Shown: positions 1-12,852 of the stretch, one piece after another
Layout: every line of letters starts with the position of its first letter
Position numbering within the stretch: the stretch's first letter is position 1
Assembly: GCA_016800925.1 (NCBI GenBank)
Contig: JABCPU010000617.1
Coordinates: forward strand, 1 to 34,959
Direction of reading: 5' to 3'
Origin: Suillus spraguei
Taxonomy: Eukaryota > Basidiomycota > Agaricomycetes > Boletales > Suillaceae
DNA: 34,959 nt
The notes under the pieces: model-generated
Seen by the model: only the letters and a program-made list of their open reading frames with translations
Told to the model about the DNA's origin: nothing
Database searches by the model: none
Made by a program: the position numbers and the translations under genes

Positions 1-350
1 GCGCAGTTTTGACCCGGGACGCAAAAAAAAGTGGTGTGGGAGCGAGCTGTGGGTCTGTAGAGTAGGATGACAAAAGATGGAGGTCAGGAGTTGCGATAGA
101 AAAAACATGTGGGTGGATTACCTCCCCCTCCCCCTCTAAGCCACCCTAACTGAAGTTTCCGGTTATGGGTCGAGCAGTTTTGACCCGGGAGACGAGAAAA
201 GCGGAGCGGGAGCGAGCTGTGGGTCTGTAGAATACGATGACAAAAGGTCGAGGTCAGGAGGTGCGAGCCAATAAAAGTTATGGGCGGACCTTCTCCTCCC
301 TCTCTAAACCACCCAGACCGAAGTTTAAGGCATAAGTCGCGCAGTTTTGA
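1..350. repeat. ~170-bp tandem repeat, two copies plus a partial third
   Basis: The motif GCGCAGTTTTGACCCG starts near 1, 172 (GAGCAG variant) and 339, giving unit lengths of about 171 and 167 bp. Units share the order: CAGTTTTGACCCGGGA, GGGAGCGAGCTGTGGGTCTGTAG, a GAGGTCAGGAG block, a pyrimidine-rich CCTCCC stretch and a CCACCC...GAAGTTT end. The array probably extends beyond the left edge. No coding frame is evident. Confidence 0.8.
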
Positions 351-925
351 CCCGATCGAGCCGTCCGCATATGCGATAGTTTAACGTACCTCTAAACCAT
401 GTCAGCAACGAGTCAACGGCTGAGCGTATGAGAGGGTCTAAAAACAAGTCAGTCGTATTGGGCAACAGAAAAAAAGTAGAACTATGTAGGGTGAATTTAG
501 AACCAACAAAGCCAAGTGGCACACGATGCACGGACTGAGCCTGCAGAAACAAAGACAAAATCAAGAAAAAAAGAGAGCAGTGTCGAAAAGAAAAGAAAAA
601 CAAAGGAGCACGGATTGGACTCTGAGCACGACCCCAACTAAAGCCAAGGGGGGAAGCGTAACATTGTCCGGCGCCCAAAGAAGGTCGAAAGATCCAACGG
701 ACTGCATCTGAACAGAATCCCATTTAAAAAGAAAATTGGAAACAAATAAATGGACAGACAAACAAACAAAAAGACAAAGAAGGCCAAAGTAATTATTAGG
801 GATGCTCAATTCTAAAATGTTGTTGTCATTTGCGAACCAAACACACGCTAACCGTCGCCAAACCTGTCCTAAACGGGACTTGTACCTAACCCTTACGGCG
901 CGCAGCGCCAACGCTTTCAGTCTTC
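351..925. other. No supported gene; unique sequence
   Basis: The open frames here are short, overlap one another on both strands and run through A-rich or T-rich low-complexity sequence. I see no domain, splice pattern or repeat copy that would support a gene. Confidence 0.5.
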
Positions 926-1092
926 AAACACACGAGTCCACCACCCGTTGTGCCTTCGGCACAGGAAGCAAAAGGAGTGCTTGGCCAAGGCTTCATCCTA
1001 ATAATTATCTTCAATAATGATAATAGGTTTTGAAATAAATTATAACTTTGACCAATATTTTGACAGAAGTAAAAGTACCACAGACAACTTTC
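926..1092 (+). repeat. Dispersed repeat, inverted partner of 33,840-34,095
   Basis: The segment runs from ACGAGTCCACCACCCGTTGTGCC, through a GTGCCTTCGGCAC hairpin and GGCTTCATCCTAATAATTATC, to an AT-rich tail ending near AAAAGTACCACA. The reverse complement of 33,840-34,095 follows the same order with only scattered differences, so the repeat lies in opposite orientations near the two ends of the window. It may be a small non-autonomous element or an LTR fragment; no target duplication is clear. Confidence 0.75.
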
Positions 1093-1117
1093 ACACCTTT
1101 CCCCCCTTACTTCTTAG

Positions 1118-1300
1118 ACGAGTCCACTACCCGTTGTACCTTTGGCTCCCTGGCCTAAGGCCACATCCTAATAATTTTGTTTCGCCCTTGGCACCACTCC
1201 TTTTTGGCTTGCCCTCCATTTTTGCTTTGCACTCCTTTGCACTCCTTTTTGCCTTCACTCTCCCTTTTGGCTCCCTGGCCTTGGCTCCATCCTAGTGGTT
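1118..1300 (+). repeat. Second, diverged copy of the CATCCTAATAATT repeat
   Basis: ACGAGTCCACTACCCGTTGTACC is followed by GGCTCCCTGGCC...CACATCCTAATAATTTTG, then a GC-poor stretch with repeated TTTTTGGCT/CACTCCTTT and a second GGCTCC-ATCCTAGTGG. This repeats the plan of the preceding copy and is echoed in inverted form near 25,170-25,270 (ATTATTAGGATGGAGC). Confidence 0.65.
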
Positions 1301-3440
1301 TCATCGTTGTTTCATAGTAGTAGTTTCATAGTGGTTTCATAGTAGTAGTTTCGTAGTGGTTTCATCGTTGTTTCATAGTGGTTTCATAGTGGTTTCATCG
1401 TTGGTTTTCATAGTGGTTTCATAATGGTTTCATAGTAGTTTCGTAGTGGTTGTTTCATAGTAGTTTCGTAGTGGTTGTTTCATAGTAGTTTCATAGTCGT
1501 TTCATAGTCGTTTCATAGTAGTTTCGTAGTAGTAGTTTCATAGTAGTTTCGTAGTGGTTTCATAGTAGTAGTTTCATAGTAGTTTCGTAGTGGTTTCATA
1601 GTAGTAGTTTCATAGTGGTTTCATAGTAGTTTCATAGTGGTTTCATAGTAGTAGTTTCATAGTGGTTTCATAGTGGTTTCATAGTAGTAGTTTCATAGTA
1701 GTTTCGTAGTGGTTTCATAGTAGTAGTTTCATAGTAGTTTCATAGTGGTTTCATAGTGGTTTCATAGTAGTAGTTTCATAGTGGTTTCATAGTGGTTTCA
1801 TAGTAGTAGTTTCATAGTGGTTTCATAGTGGTTTTCATGGTAGTTTCATAGTGGTTTCATGGTAGTTTCATAGTAGTTTCATAGTGGTTTCATAGTAGTA
1901 GTTTCATAGTAGTTTCATAGTGGTTTCATAGTAGTAGTTTCATAGTAGTTTCATAGTGGTTATAGTGTGTTTCATAGTAGTAGGTTTCATAGTGGTTTCA
2001 TAGTGGTTTTCATAGTAGTTCATGTTTCATGGTCATGTAGTTCATAGTATAGTGAGTATTCATAGTAGTTTCTATTTTCATTTCATGGTGTTCATAGTAG
2101 TAGTTTCATAGTAGTTTCATAGTAGTTTCATGGTGGTTTCATAGTAGTAGTTTCATAGTAGTTTCATAGTGGTTTCATAGTAGTAGTTTCATAGTGGTTT
2201 CATAGTGGTTTCATAGTGGTTTCATAGTAGTAGTTTCATAGTAGTTTCATAGTGGTTTCATGGTAGTTTCATAGTAGTTTCATAGTGGTTTCATGGTAGT
2301 TTCATGGTAGTTTCATAGTGGTTTCATAGTGGTTTCATAGTAGTAGTTTCATAGTAGTAGTTTCATAGTAATTTCATAGTGGTTTCATAGTGGTTTCATA
2401 GTGGTTTCATAGTGGTTTCATAGTGGTTTCATGGTAGTTTCATAGTAGTTTCATAGTGGTTTCATGGTAGTTTCATAGTAGTTTCATAGTGGTTTCATGG
2501 TAGTTTCATAGTAGTTTCATAGTGGTTTCATGGTAGTTTCATAGTAGTTTCATAGTGGTTTCATGGTAGTTTCATAGTAGTTTCATAGTGGTTTCATGGT
2601 AGTTTCATAGTAGTTTCATAGTGGTTTCATGGTAGTTTCATAGTAGTTTCATAGTGGTTTCATAGTAGTAGTTCATAGTGGTTTCATAGTGGTTTCATGG
2701 TAGTCTCATAGTGGTTTCATAGTGGTTTCATGGTAGTTTCATAGTGGTTTCATAGTGGTTTCATAGTAGTAGTTCATAGTGGTTTCATAGTGGTTTCATG
2801 GTAGTCTCATAGTGGTTTCATAGTGGTTTCATGGTAGTTTCATAGTAGTTTCATAGTGGTTTCATAGTAGTAGTTTCATAGTGGTTTCATAGTGGTTTCA
2901 TCATCATTTCATAGTGGTTTCATAGTGGTTTCATAGTAGTAGTTTCATAGTGGTTTCATAGTGGTTTCATCGTCATTTCATAGTGGTTTCATAGTGGTTT
3001 CATAGTAGTTTCATAGTGGTTTTCATCGTTGTTTCGTAGTGGTTTCATAGTGGTTTCATAGTAGTTTCATAGTAGTTTCATGGTGGTTGTTTCATAGTGG
3101 TTTCATAGTGGTTTCATGGTAGTTTCATAGTAGTTTCATAGTAGTCTCATAGTGGTTTCATAGTGGTTTCATGGTAGTTTCATAGTGGTTTCATAGTGGT
3201 TTCATGGTAGTTTCATAGTAGTTTCATAGTGGTTTCATAGTGGTTTCATAGTGGTTTCATAGTGGTTTCATCGTCGTTTCGTAGTGGTTTCATAGTCATT
3301 TCATAGTAGTTTCATAGTAGTTTCATGGTGGTTTCATAGTGGTTTTATAGTAGTTTTATAGTAGTCTCATAGTAGTAGTTTCATAGTAGTAGTTTCATAG
3401 TGGTTTCATAATAGTTTCATAGTAGTTTCATAGTGGTCTC
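1290..3440. repeat. 2.1-kb degenerate minisatellite based on TTTCATAGTGGT
   Basis: About 2.15 kb consists of 9- to 15-mers of TTTCATAGT followed by GGT, AGT, AGTAGT or CGT, with local variants TTTCATGGTAGT, TTTCGTAGTGGT and TTTCATCGTCGT. Higher-order units (for example TTTCATGGTAGTTTCATAGT) recur around 2,420-2,660, showing recent local amplification. One stretch near 1,960-2,100 is scrambled. Stop codons in the 12-bp unit (TCATAG) keep it free of long ORFs. Confidence 0.95.
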
Positions 3441-3924
3441 ATAGAACAGCCTCCAGGTTGCCCACCACTGCCTTCACAAACTTCTGTTGTGCAGTTTTCT
3501 GCTTTGTCCAACACTGGGTGAGTCATTTGGTCATGTACTAATAAGACAAATATTTAAAAATAACCTTCTGCAGTTCCCCCTGCACCCAGTCCCTGTGTGC
3601 TCCCCTTCAGCATGGCTATGTTGCCCTCCCACCATCCTTGCCTTTTTCTCACTTTGTTGACTGGGAGGCTTGCATGCACCACAACTACCACAACCAGTTT
3701 CATGCTTGGCTTGAGCACTGGAAGCTCAATGATCCTTACAGTATGACAGCCTGTCAAGAATGTACTCATGCATTTGAGCAGAGGATACATAATCTCTCCA
3801 AGGACACTGCAAGGATCCAAAAAAAACATTGGAGAGGAGCAAAGAGGAGCGTGAGCATAGGATAAGTAAGGAGCAGAAGAAGTTGCAGAAGATGGCTGAT
3901 AGGGAAACACAAAAGGAAAAGTGA
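3441..3924 (+). pseudogene. Short intron-containing gene fragment, possibly part of a transposase
   Basis: A canonical fungal intron is seen at 3,518-3,573 (GTGAGT, TACTAAT branch region, CTGCAG). Splicing joins two open stretches in one frame: a Pro/Ser-rich start (from 3,441, with no clear ATG), then a Cys-containing segment with LQHGYVALPP, SHFVDWEAC, HAWLEHW and CQECTHAFEQ. An A8 run near 3,820-3,827 breaks the frame. One more A would lead into a charged KE-rich helix (EEREHR, SKEQKKLQKM) ending at TGA 3,922-3,924. The Cys spacing and the HGY...P motif loosely recall cysteine-cluster regions of KDZ-type fungal transposases, but I cannot confirm that. The N-terminus is cut off by the minisatellite. 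It lies between opposite-orientation arrays of one motif. Confidence 0.4.
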
Positions 3925-4059
3925 AAAGGTGGGAAAAGACTGGTGATTGACTGCACTTTTGCTTATATAAGCTGTGTCAAACAAAGCCACATCACAAGAC
4001 TTGTGAATTTTGACTTGGGGAATTTTCGCATTTTTGCTTACTTAACTGTGGGAACTTTT

Positions 4060-4475
4060 TTGGATGAAAATCAAAGTTGTAGTAGTTTCATAGGGATGCA
4101 TGTGGTAGGAGATATCATTAGAACAGTGGGACTCTTTGGAAGGGACTCTTAAGGTGCACTCCTTGAAAGCTATAGGGGGAGGGTAGGAGGGCAAGTACAG
4201 GAGTGAAACTACTATGAAACTTATCATGAAACCTATGACCAACATTGATAAGAAATGTAGTGAAACTCAGTCAATGACATGAAACTGATAAGTTTCATAG
4301 TGGTTTCACTGATATAATGAGGATGATCAGTGTTGGGGATACACAAGAATCATATAAATGAAACCAGTGTGAAACCAGTGTGAAACCAGTGTGAAACCAG
4401 TGTGAAACCACTATTAAGCCACTATGAATCATGAAACTACTATGAAACTGATCATGAAACCTATAAACTACCCCC
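4060..4475. repeat. Inverted counterpart of the TTTCATAGT array
   Basis: After a few forward copies (4,084 and 4,293) the sequence carries the motif in the opposite orientation: GTGAAACTACTATGAAAC, several CAATGAC/ATGAAAC copies, four GTGTGAAACCA units (4,360-4,410) and CCACTATGAATCATGAAACTACTATGAAAC up to a C8 run at about 4,470. Relative to the 1,290-3,440 array this forms a long, imperfect inverted-repeat arm around the 3.44-4.06 kb core. Confidence 0.75.
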
Positions 4476-5331
4476 CCCTGGGGTGGGCACGGATTCGGGT
4501 AAGAGAAAATCTAAGCGGGAGGTTTCGTACCTCACCATCCCTGTCCACAGACGCATTGATATGGCCCAGCCGGAACTGCTACAGGTCCTTGAGCTACCAT
4601 TCGATCAAGCCCAATACTTGCGTGTGCGGAACATACACTCTGACCATATTTCCCCCCTTCCGTCCAGGCAGTGGTCAGAATTTTCCTAGTTGGCGTGGGC
4701 GCCATGGATATCGGCAGATCGTATGTGGGGGACAGGTGCGGAGACCATCAGAGCATGGAAAATGCTTCCTCGGGGAGAAAAAAGGAGGTCCAATGATCGC
4801 CATCCGCCCTCGGCGCCAGAGTGAACGAGTCGGACTGCGTGTGCTTGATCAGCCTGACGAGGAGCATGTGACGGGGGGAGGACTGAACTTTCCTGTTGTC
4901 CATATTCGTTATTTTCGTATCCAATCTGTAGTATCGACCTAGTCCTCGTCTTGCTGTTAGTCTCCATCTTCGTTATGATATTTGACTTAACTCGGTACGA
5001 TATACAAATTAAATTTCCCAACACCCTCGCGACCTCAGGGCAGGGTCATTAAAAGGACATCGATATCGCGCATCTGATCCAAGGAGACTACCCGTTCCCT
5101 TATAGAGGTGCTTATGGGAAGCATTGCCAAGCCCTCATGGAAAACTGCCCAGGGTTCAGGTCCGCAGTGTTGCGACAACATAGATCATCTTGTCGAAATG
5201 GCATTTATTCCATCATCCTATCGCACCGCCAGCGTCACGAACGAGGCGTATCAAATGTGCCATATCTGCATTTGGAGATCAGAAACGTGTGCAAGGTGGT
5301 TGCTTCATCAGACGTACTAGCTAGCTTCTGA
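4476..5331 (+). other. Possible coding remnants, unidentified
   Basis: Two plus-strand stretches look gene-like but match no family I recognise. The first is 4,483-4,689, starting MGTDSGKRKSKREVSYLTIP. The second is a clean frame at about 5,062-5,331 (IAHLIQGDYPFPYRGAYG; VPYLHLEIRNVCKVV) preceded by an AG acceptor-like TAAAAG. The interval between them is not open in one frame and I could not place convincing introns. A decayed gene is as likely as a real one. Confidence 0.25.
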
Positions 5332-6753
5332 CATGTTTGGAGATCGATGCAGGCGTCCCTAGAGCATGGAATATTTAGAATTGTCACTAAGGTAGTGAGT
5401 TGTATGCAACACTCTTACAATTGCAGCGCGTATTGACTGTGTATATCCTGATGGCTGAAGGTTTATGATCTCACGAGTGCAAGAGACTAACATCAGATCA
5501 TAAATGCAAGCACGAACACCATCTGGTCATGAGCGTAATACTGAAAACTAGCCAATGAATTCATGGGCTACCTTGGTTGTTTGCAGACTAATGCACCATG
5601 ACATGTTCGACACATGAAAAGGTCAGACAGAGCCCAGCAAGTCTTCAGACTTTTGGGATACAAAAGCCACATTAACCTCACGACAACTGGTATTGGATGG
5701 CTCTGGTAGGACCTGATCCGAGAAATCACATAGGAAATCTTTAGCAATTTGAAGCTTGGAGTCTGCAGGCCTTGCGATTTGACCGAGAACCTAACAATGT
5801 ATGAACCCCTTGAAGCTGCTCAGGAATACACGAAGGAACAACCAACGTAGGCAGAGTTTGAAGTTTGTGAGTCAGTTCATAGATATCCAATGCAAGTATA
5901 ACACCAAGGAAGCTTCACCGGATCCACTGCAATCATGTGAGAGGATTCAGAGGAGGAGATTTATGCAGAGCACAATATAATTAGTTTTTCAAACATGTCC
6001 GAAGGCATGACTTGCCATGGAGTAAATATTCAATTTGCACAGGGGCTAAGACCAGTGACGATGGACCTCCTAAAGAAATTATCCATGAGTGGATGTCAAG
6101 GTGTGTGCTGATAGAAAAAAACGCTATCATCAGCAGGTTTCAAACCTACACAGGAGGGAGAAACAGATTTTGATTCTGTTGTGGTGACCATCAGGCTAAG
6201 ACTAGTTACCGACGTTCCATATATCCTGAACAGATATGAGTGAATACCGATGCGCGTTGTTACATGACTCACGGCTTACCAGAGGCGTTGAAGTTTTGTC
6301 GGACGAGTGCAATATCATTGAGGCGGACCCCCATACTGAGAGCTTCGGCAAATTTTGGCAATCTGTGTATCAAGCGCAAGAAAGTGACATCGATAAGAGG
6401 AACGAAGAGCATAACACATCTACAAAAGAAATCTAAGACGCAAGAATTCGTACAAAAAGGAAAACATACTGATTCGTGTACGCAACACACGATCGAACGC
6501 ATTTGCGTCCACGAGATTTACTATCCGATCAACAATCTCGAGCTCCACAAACAAGCCTAAGACCGCTGGCGTTGGCAGTTGACACATCACAGTGGCGTGA
6601 TTCTTTCTTATCGCTTGAGAACCTTGACATGTGGATAACTGGCGCTAAATTAGGATTGCCATGTTTTAAGAACATAAGTAATACAAAAGGATGTAGACGA
6701 TCGATAATCTATATAATACGAGGAATGAGTAGGCTCAGACCTTTCGACATGAT
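5332..6753. other. Intergenic, no supported gene
   Basis: Only short overlapping frames occur (for example 6,236-6,560). I see no domain, repeat copy or splice pattern. It covers the 3' flank of the minus-strand SNF2-like gene. Confidence 0.5.
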
Positions 6754-9700
6754 CTAGCTGGGAGACCGTCGTTGTTGCATACGGTCATTAGAGGAAAACT
6801 TGGCAGAATGGGCAGGACCTGAACCTAATGGGACAGGGTTGAAGGTCTGCCGCCGTGGGCGAGAAGTACCAGTCCGAGTTGACTTAGATCCTTCACTACA
6901 AGTGCTGCTGTACTTCGATGACGAAGCGCCAGGTTTTGGTGCGCAAGGGTGGGAGAGGCGTTTGTTATGTACGGAAAGTGTCCCAGACGTACCCAGGTTC
7001 CCACCAGCTACCGGTGCACGCCTCTTGTTGAAAATATCATCAAATTGATCAGAGAGGAGGCAGGGTGGTTGTTGGTCAAGGTGGTTATGGTCCACAGTCA
7101 GGCGGCTTCCATGGTCGCTACCGTCATTCCAGTCTTGGTCATCATTCCAGCCCATCTCATCGCTATGACCAGCCAATTCTACTCCTGCTACTTCATCCCA
7201 GCAGTCATACTGTAAGACTGCAGGCTGGTCTGACTGAGCATTGCGAGTAGAAACTGGAGCGAGAGCTGGAGCTGGAGCCAAAGTGTCGGTGGCTAAAGAA
7301 GTGGCGTTGGAAAGAGATGGAGGGAGTAGAATACTGAGAGAAGTAGACAGGCCTGCAGGCCGGTCTGACTGAGCATTTGGAATAGAAACTGGAGCGAGAG
7401 CTGGAGCTGGAGCCAGAGCGTCGGTAGATAAAGAGGCGGGGTTTGGAAGAGGTGGAGGGAGAAGGCTTGGAGTGGAAACTGGAGCGAGAGCTGGAGCTGG
7501 AGCTAAAGTGTCGGTGGATAAGGAGGCAGGGTTGGGAAGAGATGGAGGAAGAAGAAGGCTGGGAAAAGTAGACGGAGATGTCGGAGGTGGTGTGCCGGAA
7601 TCGTTATTTCCACCCTGTGACTGAGGTGTCGTTGTGGAAGGGCTAGTTGTACCAGGCGCCTCCTTGATTGCGATGTTAGGTGGTAGCTGCTCATCCTCGC
7701 GATGCTTGTGTGAGCCGCCCTCAGATTCATTATCAATACCAACGATCGTGGACTTCATCTTAGTTCCTTTAATCTTGCGTTTTGTGGCCGGTCTGGCAGG
7801 AGGGACTGAGGTCTTAGCTGTCGCTTTGGTACGCGTCTTACTTTTACCAGCCTTGTTCCTTGTGACGGGTTCATGGTCGACGTTCATAGGGTCGTCATCA
7901 TCTGTAAAATCATCTGACTTTGGCCCTGATAAAGATATCAGATCTCCCATGGCGGTATCATCATCATTAAACATGCATCCTACAGAGATGATTTTTAGTC
8001 GCCAAGTGCTCAGCAGTCAATTAGACACTCACTAAATTCCTTGTCAGCACCCACGAATGCCTCATGCATTGCGCCCTTTGAGAATGAGATGTTATTTAGA
8101 AAGACGTCGGCCGTCTTCAAAGCAATGGCTCGGTAAACATGCACCTCTTTAGCCTGCGGGTGACGGTAGATCCGCCCACGCAGCTGGCGATCGTCCTGCT
8201 CCGACCAAAGGGTATCCTGCCATAACGATCAGCTACGCCTGAAATACAAACACCTATAAAATTGCACACACCACCACTACCATTAAATTAGCGCAGGCCA
8301 AATTCAATCCTACCATGCCTACACCTGACAAAATCAGAACACGCGCTCCTTTGGTCCCCGAAGATGACCTGAAGTCGTCCAAAATCCCCTTGCGCTTCTT
8401 CATGGGTGTCTGTCCATTAAGCTCTAGTGCATGAATGCCGTGAAGATCCAAGATCTGAAATCAGGGATTCAATCAGAAGGCTGGTGTGGTCTACCGTGGA
8501 ACTCACATCCAAAATGGCCTGATTGGAGGTGACGAAAGCTGAGAACACCACAATTCTGTCTGGCTGATTTGGCTGAGTATTTCCAACTTTGAAGGCTGGG
8601 TTAGGAATCAGGTTGCGACCGCTCTTGTCCATCATCAACGGCTGGCGACCGTCAGACTCCAAATGGTATTTCAGAAGTTTAGCCAGGACGTCTAACTTCA
8701 TGCTTCTGATGGGGCTGACGTTCCACTGCTCCAGGGATTTTGGTCTTGTCCATGACTGTTCCTCAGTTGGGTTCATATGCGGGTGAAGGATGGACCGCCT
8801 AAATTCAACATAGAAATTCTGTATAAAGAGAGTTCATTGCTCAGATGACAACCCCGATGACACGTTCGAAACAATTGACCTCACCTTGCTCATCCCTATA
8901 ATGGGACAGTCATTAATGTATCCCGCGCAATACTTTTCAAATTCTCCATTTCCCAGTCGAGTAGCTTGATTTTTAAGCTATGGTCATGATAAGGAAGGAG
9001 GCCCAGGATCTTACTGCCCGTATTGTCAGTGGAATCTAGGGTACGAAGGATGACAGCGGGGGAGAACCACTCTCTCATACGGCCCATCCATCGTTTCATT
9101 ACAGGAAGATATTCCTCCTCAGCAGCCTCTGGATTATGGCTGCCAACAAAAACGCCTCGCAGCATCGATCCCTCGACTCCCGCCTCTCTCTGTGCCTTAC
9201 GGTCCCTTCTCTGAGCCGCTGTCAATTCTCGGTTCATATTCTTGAGCTGCCCAGCATCCTTAAATTGCGGAAGCCCTAGCAGCTGACCCATGATCCAAAG
9301 GTCCTGGCGTTCATTTAATCCAATATCGGACACAAAGTCAGTAACATCCGTTGATTGGTAACGTTTAGGCTGGCTTACCATGGGCTTGGTGGTGACCGGT
9401 GTTGCCGTCATTGCAACCATCAAGTGAGATCTCTCCTGAAGTCCTCGAGCCGCTATGTGTACTTTATTGTATTTCCTTGCGCAATGAGCTTCATCGAAAA
9501 ACGTCACGTTGTATCCACGACCAAAGAGGGTACTTGGGCTAATTCGTTCAAAGCGAGGGCTAGCTATGGGCTTTCCGTAACTGTCCGGTCGCCCTCGACG
9601 AATACGGTGGCTGCATCATCATGCGCTGCCTACACAGCATAAGTTATTTTGTATTCCGATAACAGATCTCAGAAGTCACTTACATTTGTCGTGGTCAAAA

Positions 9701-11499
9701 CGATGCGGCGTATCGGAGGTTGCTGGCATTTACTCCAGGCCATTGTCCACCACTGTGCACGTGCAGTATATTTGCCCATGTAAGGAAGAACGTCAAACGT
9801 CGCTCGCCTTAGATACCGCTGGATTTCGCTCATCCACTGATGTTGCAAGTTGGGAGGACTCATGATGACGGTGGGTAAGTCGGGAATGTTGCCACCTGTC
9901 TTCTGATGGCAACGTTGTGCTGTGGGGTAACCGTCAGCGTGTGCATCCGTGCAGAAAGCTCAACAGATTGCTTACAAAATTTGCCAGGAAACTTCCCGTG
10001 CTTCCTGTAGTGCTCTCTGTAGTGTGCAAGGCACGCAATCAAACCAACAGCCTGCATAGTTTTTCCAACCCCAACGCCATCCATGAGCATTACCGGTTCA
10101 CCGTCCAAAAACCTGTCAATTAGCCTTAAGATGCCAACTAGCTGGTGCCACCGAGGCGCTAAACTCTGTGTCGGACTCGTCGTATCATCAAGCCATCGCT
10201 GGCCTTCTTCACTCCAGGGGTCAATGGCGGCGTCAGGGTCTGATCGCGCCTGGAAAAAAGGCAACCTCTTCTCTGACAGGCCCAGGCATTCCCAAAGGTC
10301 ATCCTCGCTGCACTTGTCATATTCCTCTACTCCACTTTTCCAGTCACTTACATCTATACCCTCTGTAAAGTCCACCGCTACCTCATCACCATCAAGCGGC
10401 ACCATCGCAGCAAGTGTGGTCTCGATCAGAAGTTCGAGCTCCTTCACTTCTTGTTCAGTGGCCAGCTTGTCGAGCGCGTCCCGCAGAGATTTAGGAAGCT
10501 CTAAACAATAACCTTCAGTCAGTATGTACATGTCAGTCAAATATTAGCCACTAACTTGCTACTAACTCCGCTTTGGTGGAATCGTTCTTGGCAGCAGCCA
10601 GCATCGCATCGACCTGTTCACGACGCGCATCAAGGGTCTTGGCCGTCTCCTGATCCTTGAACACCCCAAGAAGTGCGACCAAGGTCTCCAGTTTCTTCAA
10701 GTAGGTGCGGATACTAGCCATCGTAGGTTTTGCATTTGCGGCCGTGATGACTGCCCGAAGGTTAGCTTCCGCCTTGACTCACCAACTTGTGCAGCTTACC
10801 TAGCCATTGCGCTTCAACTTCCTTAGTCTTCTTGTCGATACTGTTAGTTTGCCTTTTGATCGCCTTCCGATACCGACTCCACGTCAACACCAGCACTGTA
10901 CTGATAAACGTCATGATGGGTGCTCCAAGGAAGGATCCGTCGGTAAATGCATCGTCACCAAACAACACATCGGCCAGTTTGATGGAGACGATCTGCTTCA
11001 CCTGCGCAGCTTCCATCGTCGGAAACTAAGTACATGACTATGTCATATTATGAGACAGACGCATTGGCACATGACTTACGTCAACTGCGGTCTTGCAATT
11101 CAACCTGGCCATGACATTGTGGGGGGTACAGCCGCTGTCTTTGAAGATGTCATCGACCAATTTGTTGATATTCCACTTGGTCCATGAAGTCTTAACCCAG
11201 GTGTTCCACAAGCAACGACCTTCATGGTCATTATCTTGTCGTTTGAGAGCGTAGTGTTCAGCAGGTTCCTCGGCCGTCTTGCAGTTGTTGATGAAGGCTT
11301 CGACTGCCTGAGCCTTGCCCACGGTCCACCCAGTAACATCATGATATCTGGCTGCAGCAGTCACATCCTCGCCATGTTCGTACGCCCACGGTTCGCCAAG
11401 AACGTGTGTCACAGATTGCCATACCGGATTAGACCATGGCAGCGTTGAATCGGCGATCCAGAGTTGGATCAGAGCAAAAGGGTACGGAATGGCTGGCAT
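6754..11499 (-). CDS. SNF2-family helicase-like ATPase, ten exons, two frame breaks
   Basis: Exons (minus strand): 11,499-11,080; 11,025-10,800; 10,750-10,556; 10,512-9,976; 9,895-9,684; 9,629-8,885; 8,818-8,507; 8,454-8,272; 8,216-8,033; 7,979-6,754. All junctions are GT-AG and phases agree; with two missing bases restored the total is 1,413 codons plus stop. Motifs: Walker A DGVGVGKT (residues 425-432; DEMGLGKT is usual in SNF2), motif Ia PPNLQHQW, DEAH near 576, TATP, C-lobe VVFSAF, SGVGMVGLNLACAN and motif VI QLRGRIYRHPQ. The first ~400 residues are unassigned; the last ~400 are Ser/Pro/Ala-rich. The frame breaks near 9,592 (CCC run) and 8,938 (AAA run) each look like one lost base. SNF2 proteins are usually ATP-driven DNA/chromatin remodellers acting in the nucleus; the substrate here is unknown. 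The start is the simplest ATG; an upstream exon is possible. If the breaks are real, this is a pseudogene. Confidence 0.85.
7245..7580 (-). repeat. Internal coding repeat in the SNF2-like C-terminal tail
   Basis: Three copies of a Ser/Pro/Ala-rich block occur, each with a TDTLAPAPALAPVS-type core (DNA starts near 7,251, 7,385 and 7,476 on the plus strand). Spacing is unequal (about 134 and 91 bp) because two units carry an additional NAQSD...-type insert. The tail is probably disordered. Confidence 0.8.
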
Positions 11500-12852
11500 T
11501 GTGAGGGGCGGACGTGACTGGATCTTTGGAGTATCAGTACTACTAGCCTCTCTTGTTTTTATTTACATACCACCAGGCTGCTGCTATTCGGCATGCACTA
11601 AAACAAAAATTCTGAAACTTGATAGGCCTGCCTTAATGTCAATTTCCCTCGCCACAAGCCCAGCGAGTGCCGAATCGGATATGCCATCGATCACCATGAT
11701 GTAGTACCGCAGTTCGTGTTTCGGATAGTCATTTCCGCGAGTTGCACTTTCAAAAAATTGCGCAGATATTCGTAACATATCCGCGTCGCTTCGCTACTGC
11801 TTCCACGCCAAGATGTATGAAGTCGTAAGGGATGAAGTTGGAACTGCCGGAGGCTGGAGCAGAGTTAGGCTACAGCCGAGCGTGTAGCATTTAGGCCAAG
11901 GTCTCACGGTGGTAAGGCAAGCGGTCTGACTCGGACGCTTCAACCCTGAATAAGAGACTCCGAGATCAAGCAACCTGATAACTTAAGCGCTTATCCTTGT
12001 GACTCAGGAAACCTTGATTAAATTGTGAGAATCCAGCGCGCTAAGATCCGATCTACTAGTATTAGGGCGAGAAAAACAGACAAATATATATATTCTGATT
12101 GGTGGAGAGCCCCCGGATCGCAGTGGCCAACTTGCTAATATTCCTAGACTACGGGCACATTTCTTGCAGTACTAAAGTTCATTTAACTTCTTGGAGGAAT
12201 GGGCTGCACAATAGTCATCGTTACTCATAGCAACTTGTCCTTCGGAGCTAGTAGTAGACTGCAATCATATTGTCAACCTATGACTCATCTTGGTGCTTGT
12301 GGTTTGTCTTACTTGATACATTTAATACATATCTGCTGGAGCGGTGTATCCGCGACTGTGTGCAGTGTTGCGAGCAAGGCAAGAAGTGGGGAAGAGCACT
12401 ATGCTACGACAAAGGACTTGAAGGACACCAAATGGTTGACTAAATCACGGTGCTACTCGGCCAATACTCCGCCAGGGTCCACCGTGACTGCTGGTTCTGA
12501 GTCAGTTTTTAGTCAGCGGCGTCAGATCGATTCCACACCCGAGTGTCAGTTCGAGTCACATCAAACATCCGAAAGCCGACGTTTCGTAAAAACTGACACG
12601 CCGGAGAAGCGTGTAGAGAACGGCCCGATCTGCAAATCCAAAATCCAAGAAACGAGCCTTTGAGGCACTTTCTGAGAACCATATAGGGGCACCTTTTTAG
12701 TCCCTGAAGTCGCCTCAGCTCCTTACAACCACAGTTCTAATCAAGCCCATGTATTCTCCAGCGATATACGAAAGATCATTGTCAATTGAAACTTTCAGTC
12801 CTCCATTCTCGCGAGTTTAGAATGGCGAAATAAAATAATAACAGTGAAGGAC
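11500..12852. other. Intergenic region upstream of the SNF2-like gene
   Basis: A 64-aa minus-strand frame at 11,584-11,778 (MLRISAQFFESATRGNDYPK...) reads protein-like and could be an upstream exon or leader ORF of the SNF2-like gene, but I could not find a splice that joins it convincingly. A 154-aa plus-strand frame at 12,199-12,663 has no recognisable domain and biased composition; I do not call it a gene. Confidence 0.4.
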